DNA of 64,000 nucleotides, from contig NZ_CP125957.1 in the NCBI RefSeq assembly GCF_030064125.1, positions 6,492,001 through 6,556,000 on the forward strand, in the 5' to 3' direction. The translations under genes were made by a program, and so were the position numbers. Position 1 is the stretch's first letter, and the number at the start of each line of letters is the position of its first letter. A model generated the notes under the pieces. That model saw only the letters and a program-made list of their open reading frames with translations, had not been told where the DNA came from and searched no databases. This stretch comes from Pseudomonas sp. G2-4. GTDB taxonomy: Bacteria; Pseudomonadota; Gammaproteobacteria; Pseudomonadales; Pseudomonadaceae. Below are positions 23,647-32,086 of this stretch, piece after piece.

Positions 23647-24522
23647 ATGCGCGTCCTGCTCGTGCTGTTCAGTCTGATGCTGTCCATGTCTGTATCTGCC
23701 GCCGAAAAACTTCAGGTGGTGACCAGCTTCAGCATCCTCGCCGACATGACCCAACAGGTCGGCGGCGAGCATATCCAAATCACCAACATGGTCGGCCCGG
23801 ACGCCGATGCGCACACCTACGAACCCACGCCGGACGACGCCAAGGCGCTGCTCAAGGCAAAACTGATCATCAAGAATGGGCTGGGCTTCGAGCCGTGGCT
23901 GGATCGCCTGGTCACCAGCACCGAAACCAGCACACCGGTGATCAGCGCAAGTCGTGGGGTGATCCCACGCTCCCTGGATGAAGATGGCGAAACCATCCCC
24001 GACCCGCATGCCTGGCATAACCTGGCGAATGCCGAGTTGTATGTCAGCAACATCACCAAGGCGCTGGAAGCCGCAGACCCGGCTAACAAGGCCGATTACG
24101 AACGCAACAGCCAGGCTTACCTGAAGAAAATCTACGCCTTGCTCGCCGAAGCCAAGGCCAAGCTAGGTGCTCTGCCACCCGGCAATCGCAAGATCGTGAC
24201 GTCCCATGATGCCTTCGGTTATCTCGGTCAGGCCTATGGCATCGAGTTCATGGCGCCTCAGGGTTTGTCCACCGAACGTGAACCCTCGGCGGCAGAAGTT
24301 GCGGCGCTGATTACCCAGATCCGTCGGGCGAAAGTCAAAGCGGTGTTTATGGAAAATATCAAGGATGCGCGCCTGCTCAAGCAGATTGCCGACGAAAGCG
24401 GCGCGCACATTGGCGGCACGCTGTACTCCGATGCGCTCGCGGCCAGTGGGCCGGCGAGCACCTTCACGGGGTTGTTCGAATACAACCTCAATACGTTGTA
24501 TGAGGCTTTGAGTCGGCCTTGA
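23647..24522 (+). CDS. Metal (zinc) ABC importer, periplasmic binding protein
   Basis: A 291-residue cluster A-I binding protein with a signal peptide (MRVLLVLFSLMLSMSVSAAE). Metal-ligand positions are visible as DADAHTYEP, DPHAWHN, TSHDAFGYL and the Asp of LYSDALA, giving three His and one Asp/Glu in the usual order. It lacks the long His-rich loop found in classical ZnuA, like AztC-type proteins. GAGGTG lies seven bases before the ATG. It captures zinc, or possibly manganese, for the permease. It ends the operon; a single REP copy follows about 30 bases later. Confidence 0.87.
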   Translation: MRVLLVLFSLMLSMSVSAAEKLQVVTSFSILADMTQQVGGEHIQITNMVGPDADAHTYEPTPDDAKALLKAKLIIKNGLGFEPWLDRLVTSTETSTPVISASRGVIPRSLDEDGETIPDPHAWHNLANAELYVSNITKALEAADPANKADYERNSQAYLKKIYALLAEAKAKLGALPPGNRKIVTSHDAFGYLGQAYGIEFMAPQGLSTEREPSAAEVAALITQIRRAKVKAVFMENIKDARLLKQIADESGAHIGGTLYSDALAASGPASTFTGLFEYNLNTLYEALSRP

Positions 24523-24549
24523 TCAGGCTTGGCGGTAGGCCTTATAGGG

Positions 24550-24589
24550 CTGCTGCGCAGCCCAGCGGGAGCAAGCTCCCTCGCCACGG
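24550..24589. repeat. REP single copy, type B
   Basis: One copy of the type B element (CTGCTGCGCAG, then GCGGGAGCAAGCTCCCTCGC and CACGG) between the ABC importer and the DUF3617 gene. No second arm is seen within 60 bases, so it is a solitary or decayed REP. Confidence 0.8.
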
Positions 24590-24613
24590 GGTCCTCAGCG
24601 TCTGAAAGGAGGG

Positions 24614-25135
24614 TCAGGCCCTCGGCTTGACCGTCCCGCAATCCTGCCCCAGCCACACCGCGCGGGTGTCGAGGCTGCCGTTCTGTTGGATGCCGGTCGC
24701 GTTAAAGGTGCCGTTGACCTTGGTGGTGAACTCACGATCGCTCTGGAACGTCGCAATACCATTACCCTGGGCTTTCGGGCAGCTGAAGCGAAACTTCCAC
24801 TGATTGCCGGTCCGCTCAGTGATTTGTTGCTTGCAACCCGATTGCGGATCTTGCAACGGAATGTCATTGGTTTGCACCTGCGCCGGAGTCAGACACACAC
24901 GAATGCCTTTGCCGCCCATGGTGATGCCCTGCTTCTCCAGCATCGCCCGTTGCTCCGGGGTCATCTGGTTTTGCACTTGGCCCAGGAGAAGCTGCAGGTC
25001 CGGCAGGTTCTGGTTATCGACTTTCATGTTGCTGGTGGTCAGTTCCCACAAACCCGGTTGAAGCATCTGCGCCTGAGCCGCCATCGGAACCGACAAGCCA
25101 ACCGCCAAGGCCAAACCCAGCAGACGAACATTCAT
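24614..25135 (-). CDS. DUF3617 family periplasmic protein
   Basis: A 173-residue secreted protein with a signal peptide (MNVRLLGLALAVGLSVPMAA, cleaved near AQA). The DUF3617 domain opens with MLQPGLWELTTSNMKVDN and includes ICLT-like cysteines, two CxxT/CKQ pairs and FRFSCPKAQGNGIATFQSDREFTT. Four cysteines suit two disulfides. The family is common in gammaproteobacteria and has no known role. ATG 25135 is preceded by GGAG eight bases away. It is divergent from clsA. Confidence 0.85.
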   Translation of the reverse strand: MNVRLLGLALAVGLSVPMAAQAQMLQPGLWELTTSNMKVDNQNLPDLQLLLGQVQNQMTPEQRAMLEKQGITMGGKGIRVCLTPAQVQTNDIPLQDPQSGCKQQITERTGNQWKFRFSCPKAQGNGIATFQSDREFTTKVNGTFNATGIQQNGSLDTRAVWLGQDCGTVKPRA

Positions 25136-25276
25136 TGCGTAAACTCCAGAGGACAAGTGCCCGTTAGACGCCGCCCACAGGCTTCGGTTCAGGCCCGGGA
25201 TGAGTGAATTAAATAGCGACATCCGCCCTGGAACATGGTCTGTTAAGCATTGAAGTTTCAGGAGTTAGGCTGCCCC

Positions 25277-26716
25277 ATGGATTTTTTTGGCCCGCATGTT
25301 TTCGGTTACCTGATCGCGCTACTCCACACCCTGGGTTCGATCGCCGCTGTCCACGCGGTACTGACAGTGCGCACAGCCCAAGGCTCCATCGCGTGGGCCC
25401 TGTCGTTGGTGTTCATTCCCTACCTGACGTTGATTCCCTATTTGGTGTTCGGGCGCAGCACCTTCGATGGCTACATCAAGGCGCGTCGGCAAGCCAACGA
25501 AGAGATGCGCAAGGCGATTTCCGAGCTCAACTGGCGGCCATGGGTCGAAGAAGCCCTGACCGCCCGCGCTTCCCAGGCCTACGCCTCGTTACGGGCCATG
25601 CCAAAACTGGGGCGCACGCCCTGCCTGGCGAACAATCAGGTGCGATTGCTGGTCAACGGCCATGCCACGTTCGAGGCAATTTTCCAGGCCATCGCCGACG
25701 CGCGAGAAGCCGTGCTGGTTCAATTTTTTATCATCCATGACGATCGACTTGGCCAACGCCTGCAAACACTGCTCCTGAAGAAAGCCGCCGAAGGTGTGGC
25801 GGTGTATCTACTGTATGACCGCATTGGCAGCCACTCCCTGCCCCACCGCTACGTCCAGGCCTTGCGCGACGGCGGTGTCCACGTGAAAGCCTTCGCTACC
25901 CGTAGCGGCTGGCTCAACCGGTTCCAGGTCAATTTTCGCAACCACCGCAAGATCGTCGTGGTGGACGGTGTCCTGGGCTTCGTCGGCGGACACAACGTGG
26001 GCGACGAATACATGGGCGAAAAACCGCCCTTGGCACCCTGGCGCGACACCCATGTCGAAGTCAGCGGGCCGGTGGTGGGGAGCATGCAAGAGTCGTTTGC
26101 CGAAGACTGGTTCTGGGCGGCCCGTTCGTTGCCGCCACTGATCCTGCCAGACTCTTACCCGGACGACGGTGTGCTCTGCCAGTTGCTGGCCAGCGGTCCG
26201 GCCGACGCCTATGAAACCTGCTCACTGTTTTTTGTCGAGGCCATTCACGCGGCCAGCGAACGAGTCTGGATCACAACGCCCTACTTCATTCCTGACGAAG
26301 CGGTGTTCGCCGCGTTGCGCCTGGCGGTGCTGCGTGGGGTAGACGTGCGCATCCTGCTGCCCTCACGACCGGACCACAAGGTCGTCTATGCGGCTTCCAG
26401 CCTGTATGCGTTTGAAGCGGTGCGCGCCGGTGTGCGGGTGTTCCGTTATAAGCCGGGTTTCCTGCATCAGAAAGTGGTGCTGATTGACCGCGAAATCAGC
26501 GCCATCGGCAGTGCGAACCTGGACAACCGTTCATTCCGATTGAATTTCGAAGTGATGCTGCTGACCGTGGATATCCCGTTCGCCAGCGAGGTCGAGCAGA
26601 TGCTCGAGCAGGACTTCGCCCAAGCCCAGGAAATCGACAAACAGGAAAGCCGGGATACCCATCGCCTGCAAAAGATTGGCATGCGGATCGCCCGGCTTAT
26701 CTCCCCGATTCTTTAA
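25277..26716 (+). CDS. clsA: Cardiolipin synthase
   Basis: A 479-residue bacterial-type cardiolipin synthase, the exact usual length of Pseudomonas ClsA. Two N-terminal membrane helices (about 5-25 and 35-55) are followed by two phospholipase-D domains. The HKD motifs read [19 protein letters not shown] near residue 222 and [19 protein letters not shown] near residue 395, with the catalytic His-Lys-Asp present in both. It condenses two phosphatidylglycerols at the inner membrane. ATG 25277 lies behind GGAGTTAGG. It converges with the cfa gene and overlaps it by four bases. Confidence 0.95.
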   Translation: MDFFGPHVFGYLIALLHTLGSIAAVHAVLTVRTAQGSIAWALSLVFIPYLTLIPYLVFGRSTFDGYIKARRQANEEMRKAISELNWRPWVEEALTARASQAYASLRAMPKLGRTPCLANNQVRLLVNGHATFEAIFQAIADAREAVLVQFFIIHDDRLGQRLQTLLLKKAAEGVAVYLLYDRIGSHSLPHRYVQALRDGGVHVKAFATRSGWLNRFQVNFRNHRKIVVVDGVLGFVGGHNVGDEYMGEKPPLAPWRDTHVEVSGPVVGSMQESFAEDWFWAARSLPPLILPDSYPDDGVLCQLLASGPADAYETCSLFFVEAIHAASERVWITTPYFIPDEAVFAALRLAVLRGVDVRILLPSRPDHKVVYAASSLYAFEAVRAGVRVFRYKPGFLHQKVVLIDREISAIGSANLDNRSFRLNFEVMLLTVDIPFASEVEQMLEQDFAQAQEIDKQESRDTHRLQKIGMRIARLISPIL

Positions 26717-27900
26717 GGGGTGTAGATGTCGTCACGGGTCCAGGGCAGCTCATGGCTGCCATCCGCGTGGGCCTTTACCGCCAGGATCTGGTGCAGATTG
26801 ATCCAGCCCTTGGCAAATGCATAGGCGCAGCCGGCCAAGTACAGACGCCAGATCCTTAGCGCCTGCTCCGGCACTTCCTTCGCGGCGGCCTCAAGGTTGT
26901 CCTCCAAACGCTCACTCCAATGATCCAGCGTGCGTGCGTAGTGCATGCGCAGGCTTTCCACGTCGACAATCTCCAGCCCCGCTTCGCTGATGTGGGCGGA
27001 GATCATCGACAAGTGCGGCAGCTCGCCGTTGGGGAACACGTACTTCTCGATGAACTCCCCCGCGCCGCGACCGACCGGACGACCATCGGTGTGCTTGGCG
27101 GTGATGCCGTGGTTCATCACCAGCCCACCCTCGCGCACAGCCCCGAACAGGGTCTTGCAGTACTGTTCGAGGTTGGCGTGGCCGACGTGCTCGAACATTC
27201 CGACGCTGACCACCTTATCGAAGCGGCCATCCTGAGGCAGGTCACGGTAGTCCAGCAGCTGCAACTCCACTTGATCTTCCAAGCCTTCCGCCTGGACTCG
27301 CTCCCGGGCCAACGCCAATTGCGCTTTACTTAGGGTAATACCAAACACCTTGGCGCCGAATTCCCGTGCCGCATAACGCGCCAGACCGCCCCAACCGCAG
27401 CCGACATCCAGCAGGTATTCACCGGGTTCCAGGCGCAGTTTGCGGCACAAGTGGCGGAATTTGGCTTGCTGGGCCTGCTCGAGAGATTCACTGCCCGTCT
27501 CGAAATAGGCGCAGGAATAGGCCATGTCGCTGTCGAGCCACAACTGATAGAACGTGTTGGAAAGGTCGTAGTGATAGGAAATCGCCTTGGCGTCGGTTTC
27601 CTTGTCGTGGATCGAACGCACCGGCAGGTTATCGGCGTTTTCCTCAAGCAGCGCCTGGCTCCATTCATCGCAGACACGAATGACTTCGTGAATCGAACCT
27701 TCAAGCTCAAGTTTGCCTTCTACAAACGCCGCCCCCAGGGCATCCAGGCTGGGATGGGTGAATTGCGCGACCATTTGTGGGTCCTTGACCACGATCGTGA
27801 CGCTGGGATCGGCACCCAGCGTGAATTCATGGCCATCCCAGAGCCGCAGCCGAAGCGGTAAATGCAGATTCTGTAAGGCCGGTGGAAGTTGCGTGAGCAT
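26713..27900 (-). CDS. cfa: Cyclopropane-fatty-acyl-phospholipid synthase
   Basis: A 395-residue SAM-dependent enzyme that converts unsaturated phospholipid acyl chains into cyclopropane chains. The N-terminal lipid-binding region (about 1-110) is followed by [20 protein letters not shown] bicarbonate and substrate segment, the SAM site [15 protein letters not shown] and [19 protein letters not shown]. The glycine-rich motif and EHVG are intact. GGGGGAT lies five bases before the ATG. A perfect 16-bp palindrome sits immediately upstream. The last four bases overlap the end of clsA on the other strand. Cyclopropane synthesis often rises in stationary phase, but no RpoS promoter was identified here. 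Confidence 0.93.
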   Translation of the reverse strand: MLTQLPPALQNLHLPLRLRLWDGHEFTLGADPSVTIVVKDPQMVAQFTHPSLDALGAAFVEGKLELEGSIHEVIRVCDEWSQALLEENADNLPVRSIHDKETDAKAISYHYDLSNTFYQLWLDSDMAYSCAYFETGSESLEQAQQAKFRHLCRKLRLEPGEYLLDVGCGWGGLARYAAREFGAKVFGITLSKAQLALARERVQAEGLEDQVELQLLDYRDLPQDGRFDKVVSVGMFEHVGHANLEQYCKTLFGAVREGGLVMNHGITAKHTDGRPVGRGAGEFIEKYVFPNGELPHLSMISAHISEAGLEIVDVESLRMHYARTLDHWSERLEDNLEAAAKEVPEQALRIWRLYLAGCAYAFAKGWINLHQILAVKAHADGSHELPWTRDDIYTP

Positions 27901-27915
27901 GAGATATCCCCCTTG

Positions 27916-27931
27916 TTTCAGACGTCTGAAA
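27916..27931. promoter_or_regulatory. Perfect 16-bp palindrome in the cfa leader (TTTCAGAC-GTCTGAAA)
   Basis: The repeat has no spacer and ends about 15 bases before the cfa start codon, next to its ribosome site. It could be a TetR-type operator or an RNA stem; nothing else is known. Confidence 0.5.
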
Positions 27932-28083
27932 ATAAGGTAGACCATCGTAGAAAAATAGCAGGCTATCGAATACATAGCCTTCTTCTATCGCTATCCCAAC
28001 TTCACTCCTTGCATGGGGTGGTCACCGGCGTGGTATGCCCTCTCCAATAGCAGACTGTCAGTGCGGCGCACAGTTCGCAGGGG

Positions 28084-30000
28084 CTATCCAACGGCTTCCT
28101 TCTCTTGGATTTTCAGCAACGGCTCCTGAAAGCGCAGCAATCGTCCGGCATTGCCTAATACTAGCAGTGTGCTCAAATTGTGCAGCAGCGCCGCGATCAT
28201 TGCTCCTGCCGCACCGAGCCAGCCGAATGCCGCGAAGGCAACGATTGCCAGCGTCCACCCCAGGCCGATGATCACGTTGACTTGCAGTGTGCGTCGGCAG
28301 TGGCGGCTAAGCCTCACGCACGTGCCGAGACGCCGCAGGTCGCTGCCGATCAGCACGACGTCCGCCGATGCGAGAGCAATGTCCGCACCGCCCGCGCCCA
28401 TCGCGACGCCCACTACTCCAGCCTTGAGCGCCAGGGAATCGTTGATCCCATCGCCCACCACCATGGGCCGGAAACCGTGATCGATTTCGGCCATGACCCG
28501 CTTGAGTTTGTCTTCCGGCAACGCCTGGGCCTGTACATCGCCGATACCGATATCCCGCGCCAGGGTGTTGGCCACACTCTGGCGGTCACCCGTCAGCAAA
28601 AGCTGACGCCCAAGCCCCAACTCCCGCAGTTCAGCCATGGCAGCCCGCGCTTCCGGCTTGACGCTGTCAGCCAGCAGCAGCCAGGCGAGGAATTGCCCGT
28701 CCAGGGCCAGGCCGGCAATCGGGCCGTCGTGGTTGGGAACCGCTGAAGTCTCGATGCCCAACTGAGTAAACAACTCCGGCCGACCAAGGGCCGCCTCGCC
28801 TTGTGCGGTCATCGCCACCACACCCAGACCTTGACGCTCATGGATATCAGTCAATGGCAGACAATGCTCCTGCTCCACCAACCCCGCCAACGCCCGGCTG
28901 ACCGGATGACTGCTGGCCGAGCCGAGACTGGCTGCCAATGCCCGTAAAAGGGCATGGTCATCGTGCGCAGTTTCGATGGATTGCAGGCGCAGGGCGCCGT
29001 ACGTCAGCGTGCCCGTCTTGTCGACGACCAACGACGTCAGGTCCGCCAGTTCTTCCAGGAAGGCCGAGCTGCGGATCAGAATCCCGTGGCGCGCCGCCAC
29101 TGCAATCCCGGCAATGGCCGTCGCCGGCGCTGACAGCACCAACGCGCACGGACACGCCGCCACCAACACCGCCAGCATCGCTTGGGAATCGTTAGTGACA
29201 AACCAGGTCACCGCTGCCAGCAATAACACCAGCACCAGATAACTGCCGGCATAGCGTTCCAGCAATCGAGTGATGGGCGGCTTGGAGCGCTCGGCGTTTT
29301 GCATCAGGGCAATGACTTTGCCCAAGGTTGACTCGTTGCCGGTGCGAGTCACTTCCAAGCGCAGCAACCCATCGAGGTTGATCGCCCCACCAAAGACTTC
29401 GGTACCGACCACGGCCTCCAAGGGCACCGACTCACCCGTGATCGGCGCCGTATCGAGACTGGCCTGGCCGGACAACACACGACCATCGGCCGGCACCCGG
29501 TCCCCGGCGCGCACCTCCACCACATCACCGGGTTGCAACGTGCCATTATCGACCTCAAGGATCGAACCATCGGCCTGCACCTTGCGGCCTTGACTGCGGG
29601 TCAATTGCCCAAGGGCGTGGATCGCTTCCTGGGAACCGATGACGCTGCGCTCTTCCAGTACATGGCCGAAGATCATGATGATCGGCAGCAACGCGGCCGT
29701 CAGCAGGTCGCCGGTGGCCCAGGCACCAAGCATCGCCAGGGCAATCAGCTGATCGGTGATCCCGTGCAAGCTCGGATAGCGCAGACTGTACCAGGCCGAA
29801 CGCATCACCGGGATCGCCACCAACAGCGAGGCAAACCCCAACAACAGTTGACTGACACCACTCTGTTCCGGCGACCAACCGCGCCACACCAGGCCCAGAA
29901 TGAGCAGACCCAGAGCGAGCATCGCCAAGGTCAATTGACGGGCCGCGGCACGTTGTTCGGCGCTAGACAACATCGGCGCGGCACCGGTTTGAGCGGTCAT
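28084..30000 (-). CDS. P1B-type heavy-metal-transporting ATPase without N-terminal metal domain
   Basis: A 638-residue P-type ATPase. Motifs are ITGESVPLE (actuator, about 187-195), ACPCALVLSAPA (metal site, CPC at 283-285), VVDKTGTLTYG (phosphorylation Asp at 327), SSHPVS (about 364) and VGDGINDSLALK. It lacks an N-terminal HMA or His-rich domain; it starts directly at the membrane helices. The final helix reads LLHNLSTLLVLGN near residue 607, unlike the KxxxD/TGA pattern of ZntA and closer to the HN-S pattern of CtpC-type pumps, so the metal is uncertain. It is the last gene of an operon with three SPFH genes and overlaps hflC-like by four bases. Confidence 0.9.
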   Translation of the reverse strand: MTAQTGAAPMLSSAEQRAAARQLTLAMLALGLLILGLVWRGWSPEQSGVSQLLLGFASLLVAIPVMRSAWYSLRYPSLHGITDQLIALAMLGAWATGDLLTAALLPIIMIFGHVLEERSVIGSQEAIHALGQLTRSQGRKVQADGSILEVDNGTLQPGDVVEVRAGDRVPADGRVLSGQASLDTAPITGESVPLEAVVGTEVFGGAINLDGLLRLEVTRTGNESTLGKVIALMQNAERSKPPITRLLERYAGSYLVLVLLLAAVTWFVTNDSQAMLAVLVAACPCALVLSAPATAIAGIAVAARHGILIRSSAFLEELADLTSLVVDKTGTLTYGALRLQSIETAHDDHALLRALAASLGSASSHPVSRALAGLVEQEHCLPLTDIHERQGLGVVAMTAQGEAALGRPELFTQLGIETSAVPNHDGPIAGLALDGQFLAWLLLADSVKPEARAAMAELRELGLGRQLLLTGDRQSVANTLARDIGIGDVQAQALPEDKLKRVMAEIDHGFRPMVVGDGINDSLALKAGVVGVAMGAGGADIALASADVVLIGSDLRRLGTCVRLSRHCRRTLQVNVIIGLGWTLAIVAFAAFGWLGAAGAMIAALLHNLSTLLVLGNAGRLLRFQEPLLKIQEKEAVG

Positions 30001-31049
30001 TGTTCGGCTCCCTGAATGATCAGGCGGGAATCGTCTTTCGGATCGACCGTCGTCACTGAGCCGGCGCGCCGAAGGATAGCGGGCATGCGCTCGCGATAAA
30101 GGCGCAGCAGCATTTGCGGATCGGTGCCTTGAGCCTTCGCCAGGCCGAGCACCGTGGCAGTGTCGGCCGACGCCTTGGCGAGCCGTTCGCTGGCCTGGGC
30201 ATGGGCGACTTGCACGGCGCGGTCGGCGTCCTGGCGGGCTGTCTGGGTCAGTTTTTCGGCTTCGGTTCGTGCGTTGGCGACGGCTTTGTCCGCCTGTTGA
30301 CTGGCCGTCAGTACCGCATTGAATGCACTCACCGCCGGCCCTGGCAGGCTCGACTGCACGTCGACCCGAACCACTTCAATACCCAGCCCCTGCCCTGTTG
30401 CAGCAAGATCGGCCAGACGTCGGTTGATACCTTGCACCAGGTCGCCGCGCAGGCGCTCACGGCGTTCGGCGGCTTGGTTGTCACTGCCCATCAGTTCGGG
30501 ACGAGCCACCAGGATGGTGTCCAGATCCCGTGCGGCGGTAAGGGCCACGGCACTGCGGGTCGCCAATCGATCCAGTGCCGGCAGTACATGTTCGTCCTGC
30601 AAAACAAAAGCGTAGGGGTCGATGACTTTGTAGAACAGCCGTACATCCAGTTGCACAACGCCCGCGTCACCGGTCAATAAATAACCGGAACCGGCCAAGG
30701 CATCGCTGACCGGCGTAGCGAAACTGGCGACGCGATCAGCCTGCAAAGCGGGATCCGAGCGCAGCAGGTTTTCTACCCGTCGCTCCAGAACTCGATCTGC
30801 CGCAGGCAGTAGAATCACTTGTTCCACAGGACGAGGCCATGCCAATAAAAGGCCCGCATCCTGGATTCGATCCAAGGCACCGAAGTGCAGCACCACCGCG
30901 CGGCTCTGCGGGTCGATCTGCCGTACATTGGAAAAAGCCCAGGCCAACGCCGCCAACACCGTGATCGCGTAAAGCGCCAAAAAGGCCAAGCGCCCTGCCT
31001 GGATCCACGGGCTGGACAACTCATTTGTTCCACGTGGAACCAAACTCAT
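29997..31049 (-). CDS. HflC-like SPFH (stomatin/prohibitin) membrane protein
   Basis: A 350-residue SPFH protein. One N-terminal membrane helix (about 18-40: LAFLALYAITVLAALAWAF) anchors the protein, followed by the SPFH domain (about 50-220: SRAVVLHFGALDRIQDAGLLLAWP) and a long coiled-coil rich in Ala, Gln and Glu (about 230-310: ASQQADKAVANARTEAEKL). It resembles HflC, which with HflK forms a cage around FtsH. But the true hflK-hflC pair normally lies by hfq/hflX, so this is a paralogue. It overlaps the upstream HflK-like gene and the downstream ATPase by four bases each. A parS site covers codons 3-8. Confidence 0.85.
   Translation of the reverse strand: MSLVPRGTNELSSPWIQAGRLAFLALYAITVLAALAWAFSNVRQIDPQSRAVVLHFGALDRIQDAGLLLAWPRPVEQVILLPAADRVLERRVENLLRSDPALQADRVASFATPVSDALAGSGYLLTGDAGVVQLDVRLFYKVIDPYAFVLQDEHVLPALDRLATRSAVALTAARDLDTILVARPELMGSDNQAAERRERLRGDLVQGINRRLADLAATGQGLGIEVVRVDVQSSLPGPAVSAFNAVLTASQQADKAVANARTEAEKLTQTARQDADRAVQVAHAQASERLAKASADTATVLGLAKAQGTDPQMLLRLYRERMPAILRRAGSVTTVDPKDDSRLIIQGAEQ
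31026..31041. other. parS site 3 (TGTTCCACGTGGAACC)
   Basis: The 14-base core GTTCCACGTGGAAC is intact. It lies in the first codons of the HflC-like gene, encoding Val-Pro-Arg-Gly-Thr. Confidence 0.88.
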
Positions 31050-32086
31050 GGTTGTGTTCCACCTTTGGGTTCCACGGCGGGAGGCCCCTCTACCAACACC
31101 CGGAATGGCGCGGCGTCGGTGCGCAAAATAAGCTTGGATCCCGGGCTGACGATAGTGCCTAAGGTATCCAGCGAGCGAAGCAGGTTGTAGAGCTGCGGCG
31201 AGCCGGCGTATGCCCGGCCATAAATCTCAGCAGCTTGCACTCGGGACTGCGCCTCGATGTCAGCAGCTTTGACCGTGGCATCGGCCTGCACGATTCGCGC
31301 ATCCCGCTCCGCAGCGGAACGTATCTGCGCCGCTTCGCGCTTGCCGATGGCCGTGCGTTCGGTGGCGATGGTTTCGCGCTCGGCGCGCATACGATCCACC
31401 GTCGCGGTCAGGGTCACCGAAGGCAAGGTCAGGCGCTCAATACCGACTTGCAGCACTCGCACGCCGTAGGTGGTCAGCAGCTGTTGATCGATCTGCTGAC
31501 GCAGCTGCGCTTCGAAATCGGCAATGCGTACCTGGCTGGCATCGGTGTTGACCAGGTTCGCCAAGTCAAAACTGGCCGCCGTGGTTTCCAGCGCCGACCC
31601 GACGAAGGTGCGGATCTGCCGGGCAGCCTCGTCCGGCTGGTTCTGTACCGCGCGCATGAAACGCTGCACGTTGTCTGGATCACCCTGGACCTGCCACGCC
31701 ACGTACGCCTGGACGATGATCCGCAGCCCGTCGCGCGTGCCGACGTCCTGCAAACCGCTGGATGTTGTGCGCAATCGCAAGTCCACTGGAATGGCCGCTT
31801 CGAACGGTGCCGGCCAGCGCCAGCCCAACCCCGGTTGCAGCAGCACCCGTGCTGGATTGCCGAAACGCGTGATCACCGTAGCCTCCCCCGAACGCACTTG
31901 CACGAGGCTGGCGGCCGCGACGGCAAATCCCACCAGCAGCGCCGCCCAGCCCATCCGCCGCCAGGGAAACGGGCCGGCTTGATGCGGATCGCCGTGATGG
32001 TGGTGGTGATGCCCATGGTGATGACCGGCATGGCCGTGATCGTGACCGACGTGGTCGTGGTGATCGTGTGAAGAAGACTGGCTCAA
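31046..32086 (-). CDS. HflK-like SPFH protein with a histidine-rich N-terminus
   Basis: A 346-residue SPFH protein. Residues 7-35 contain 17 histidines in a His/Asp/Gly-rich cytoplasmic stretch before the single membrane helix (about 47-65: WAALLVGFAVAAASLV). The SPFH domain follows (about 75-240: GEATVITRFGNPARVLLQPGLGWRWPAP) and then a coiled coil (about 250-300). The start is TTG 32086 with AGGAG seven bases upstream. His-rich tails of this kind bind Zn, Ni or Co, which agrees with the metal ATPase at the end of the operon. It overlaps the genes on both sides by four bases. Confidence 0.85.
   Translation of the reverse strand: MSQSSSHDHHDHVGHDHGHAGHHHGHHHHHHGDPHQAGPFPWRRMGWAALLVGFAVAAASLVQVRSGEATVITRFGNPARVLLQPGLGWRWPAPFEAAIPVDLRLRTTSSGLQDVGTRDGLRIIVQAYVAWQVQGDPDNVQRFMRAVQNQPDEAARQIRTFVGSALETTAASFDLANLVNTDASQVRIADFEAQLRQQIDQQLLTTYGVRVLQVGIERLTLPSVTLTATVDRMRAERETIATERTAIGKREAAQIRSAAERDARIVQADATVKAADIEAQSRVQAAEIYGRAYAGSPQLYNLLRSLDTLGTIVSPGSKLILRTDAAPFRVLVEGPPAVEPKGGTQP

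Noticed and set aside
22852..24522. A 556-codon plus-strand frame overlapping the permease and binding protein genes
   Set aside because: Its first half is out of frame with the certain permease gene; only the C-terminal part from 23647 is real and is the binding protein.
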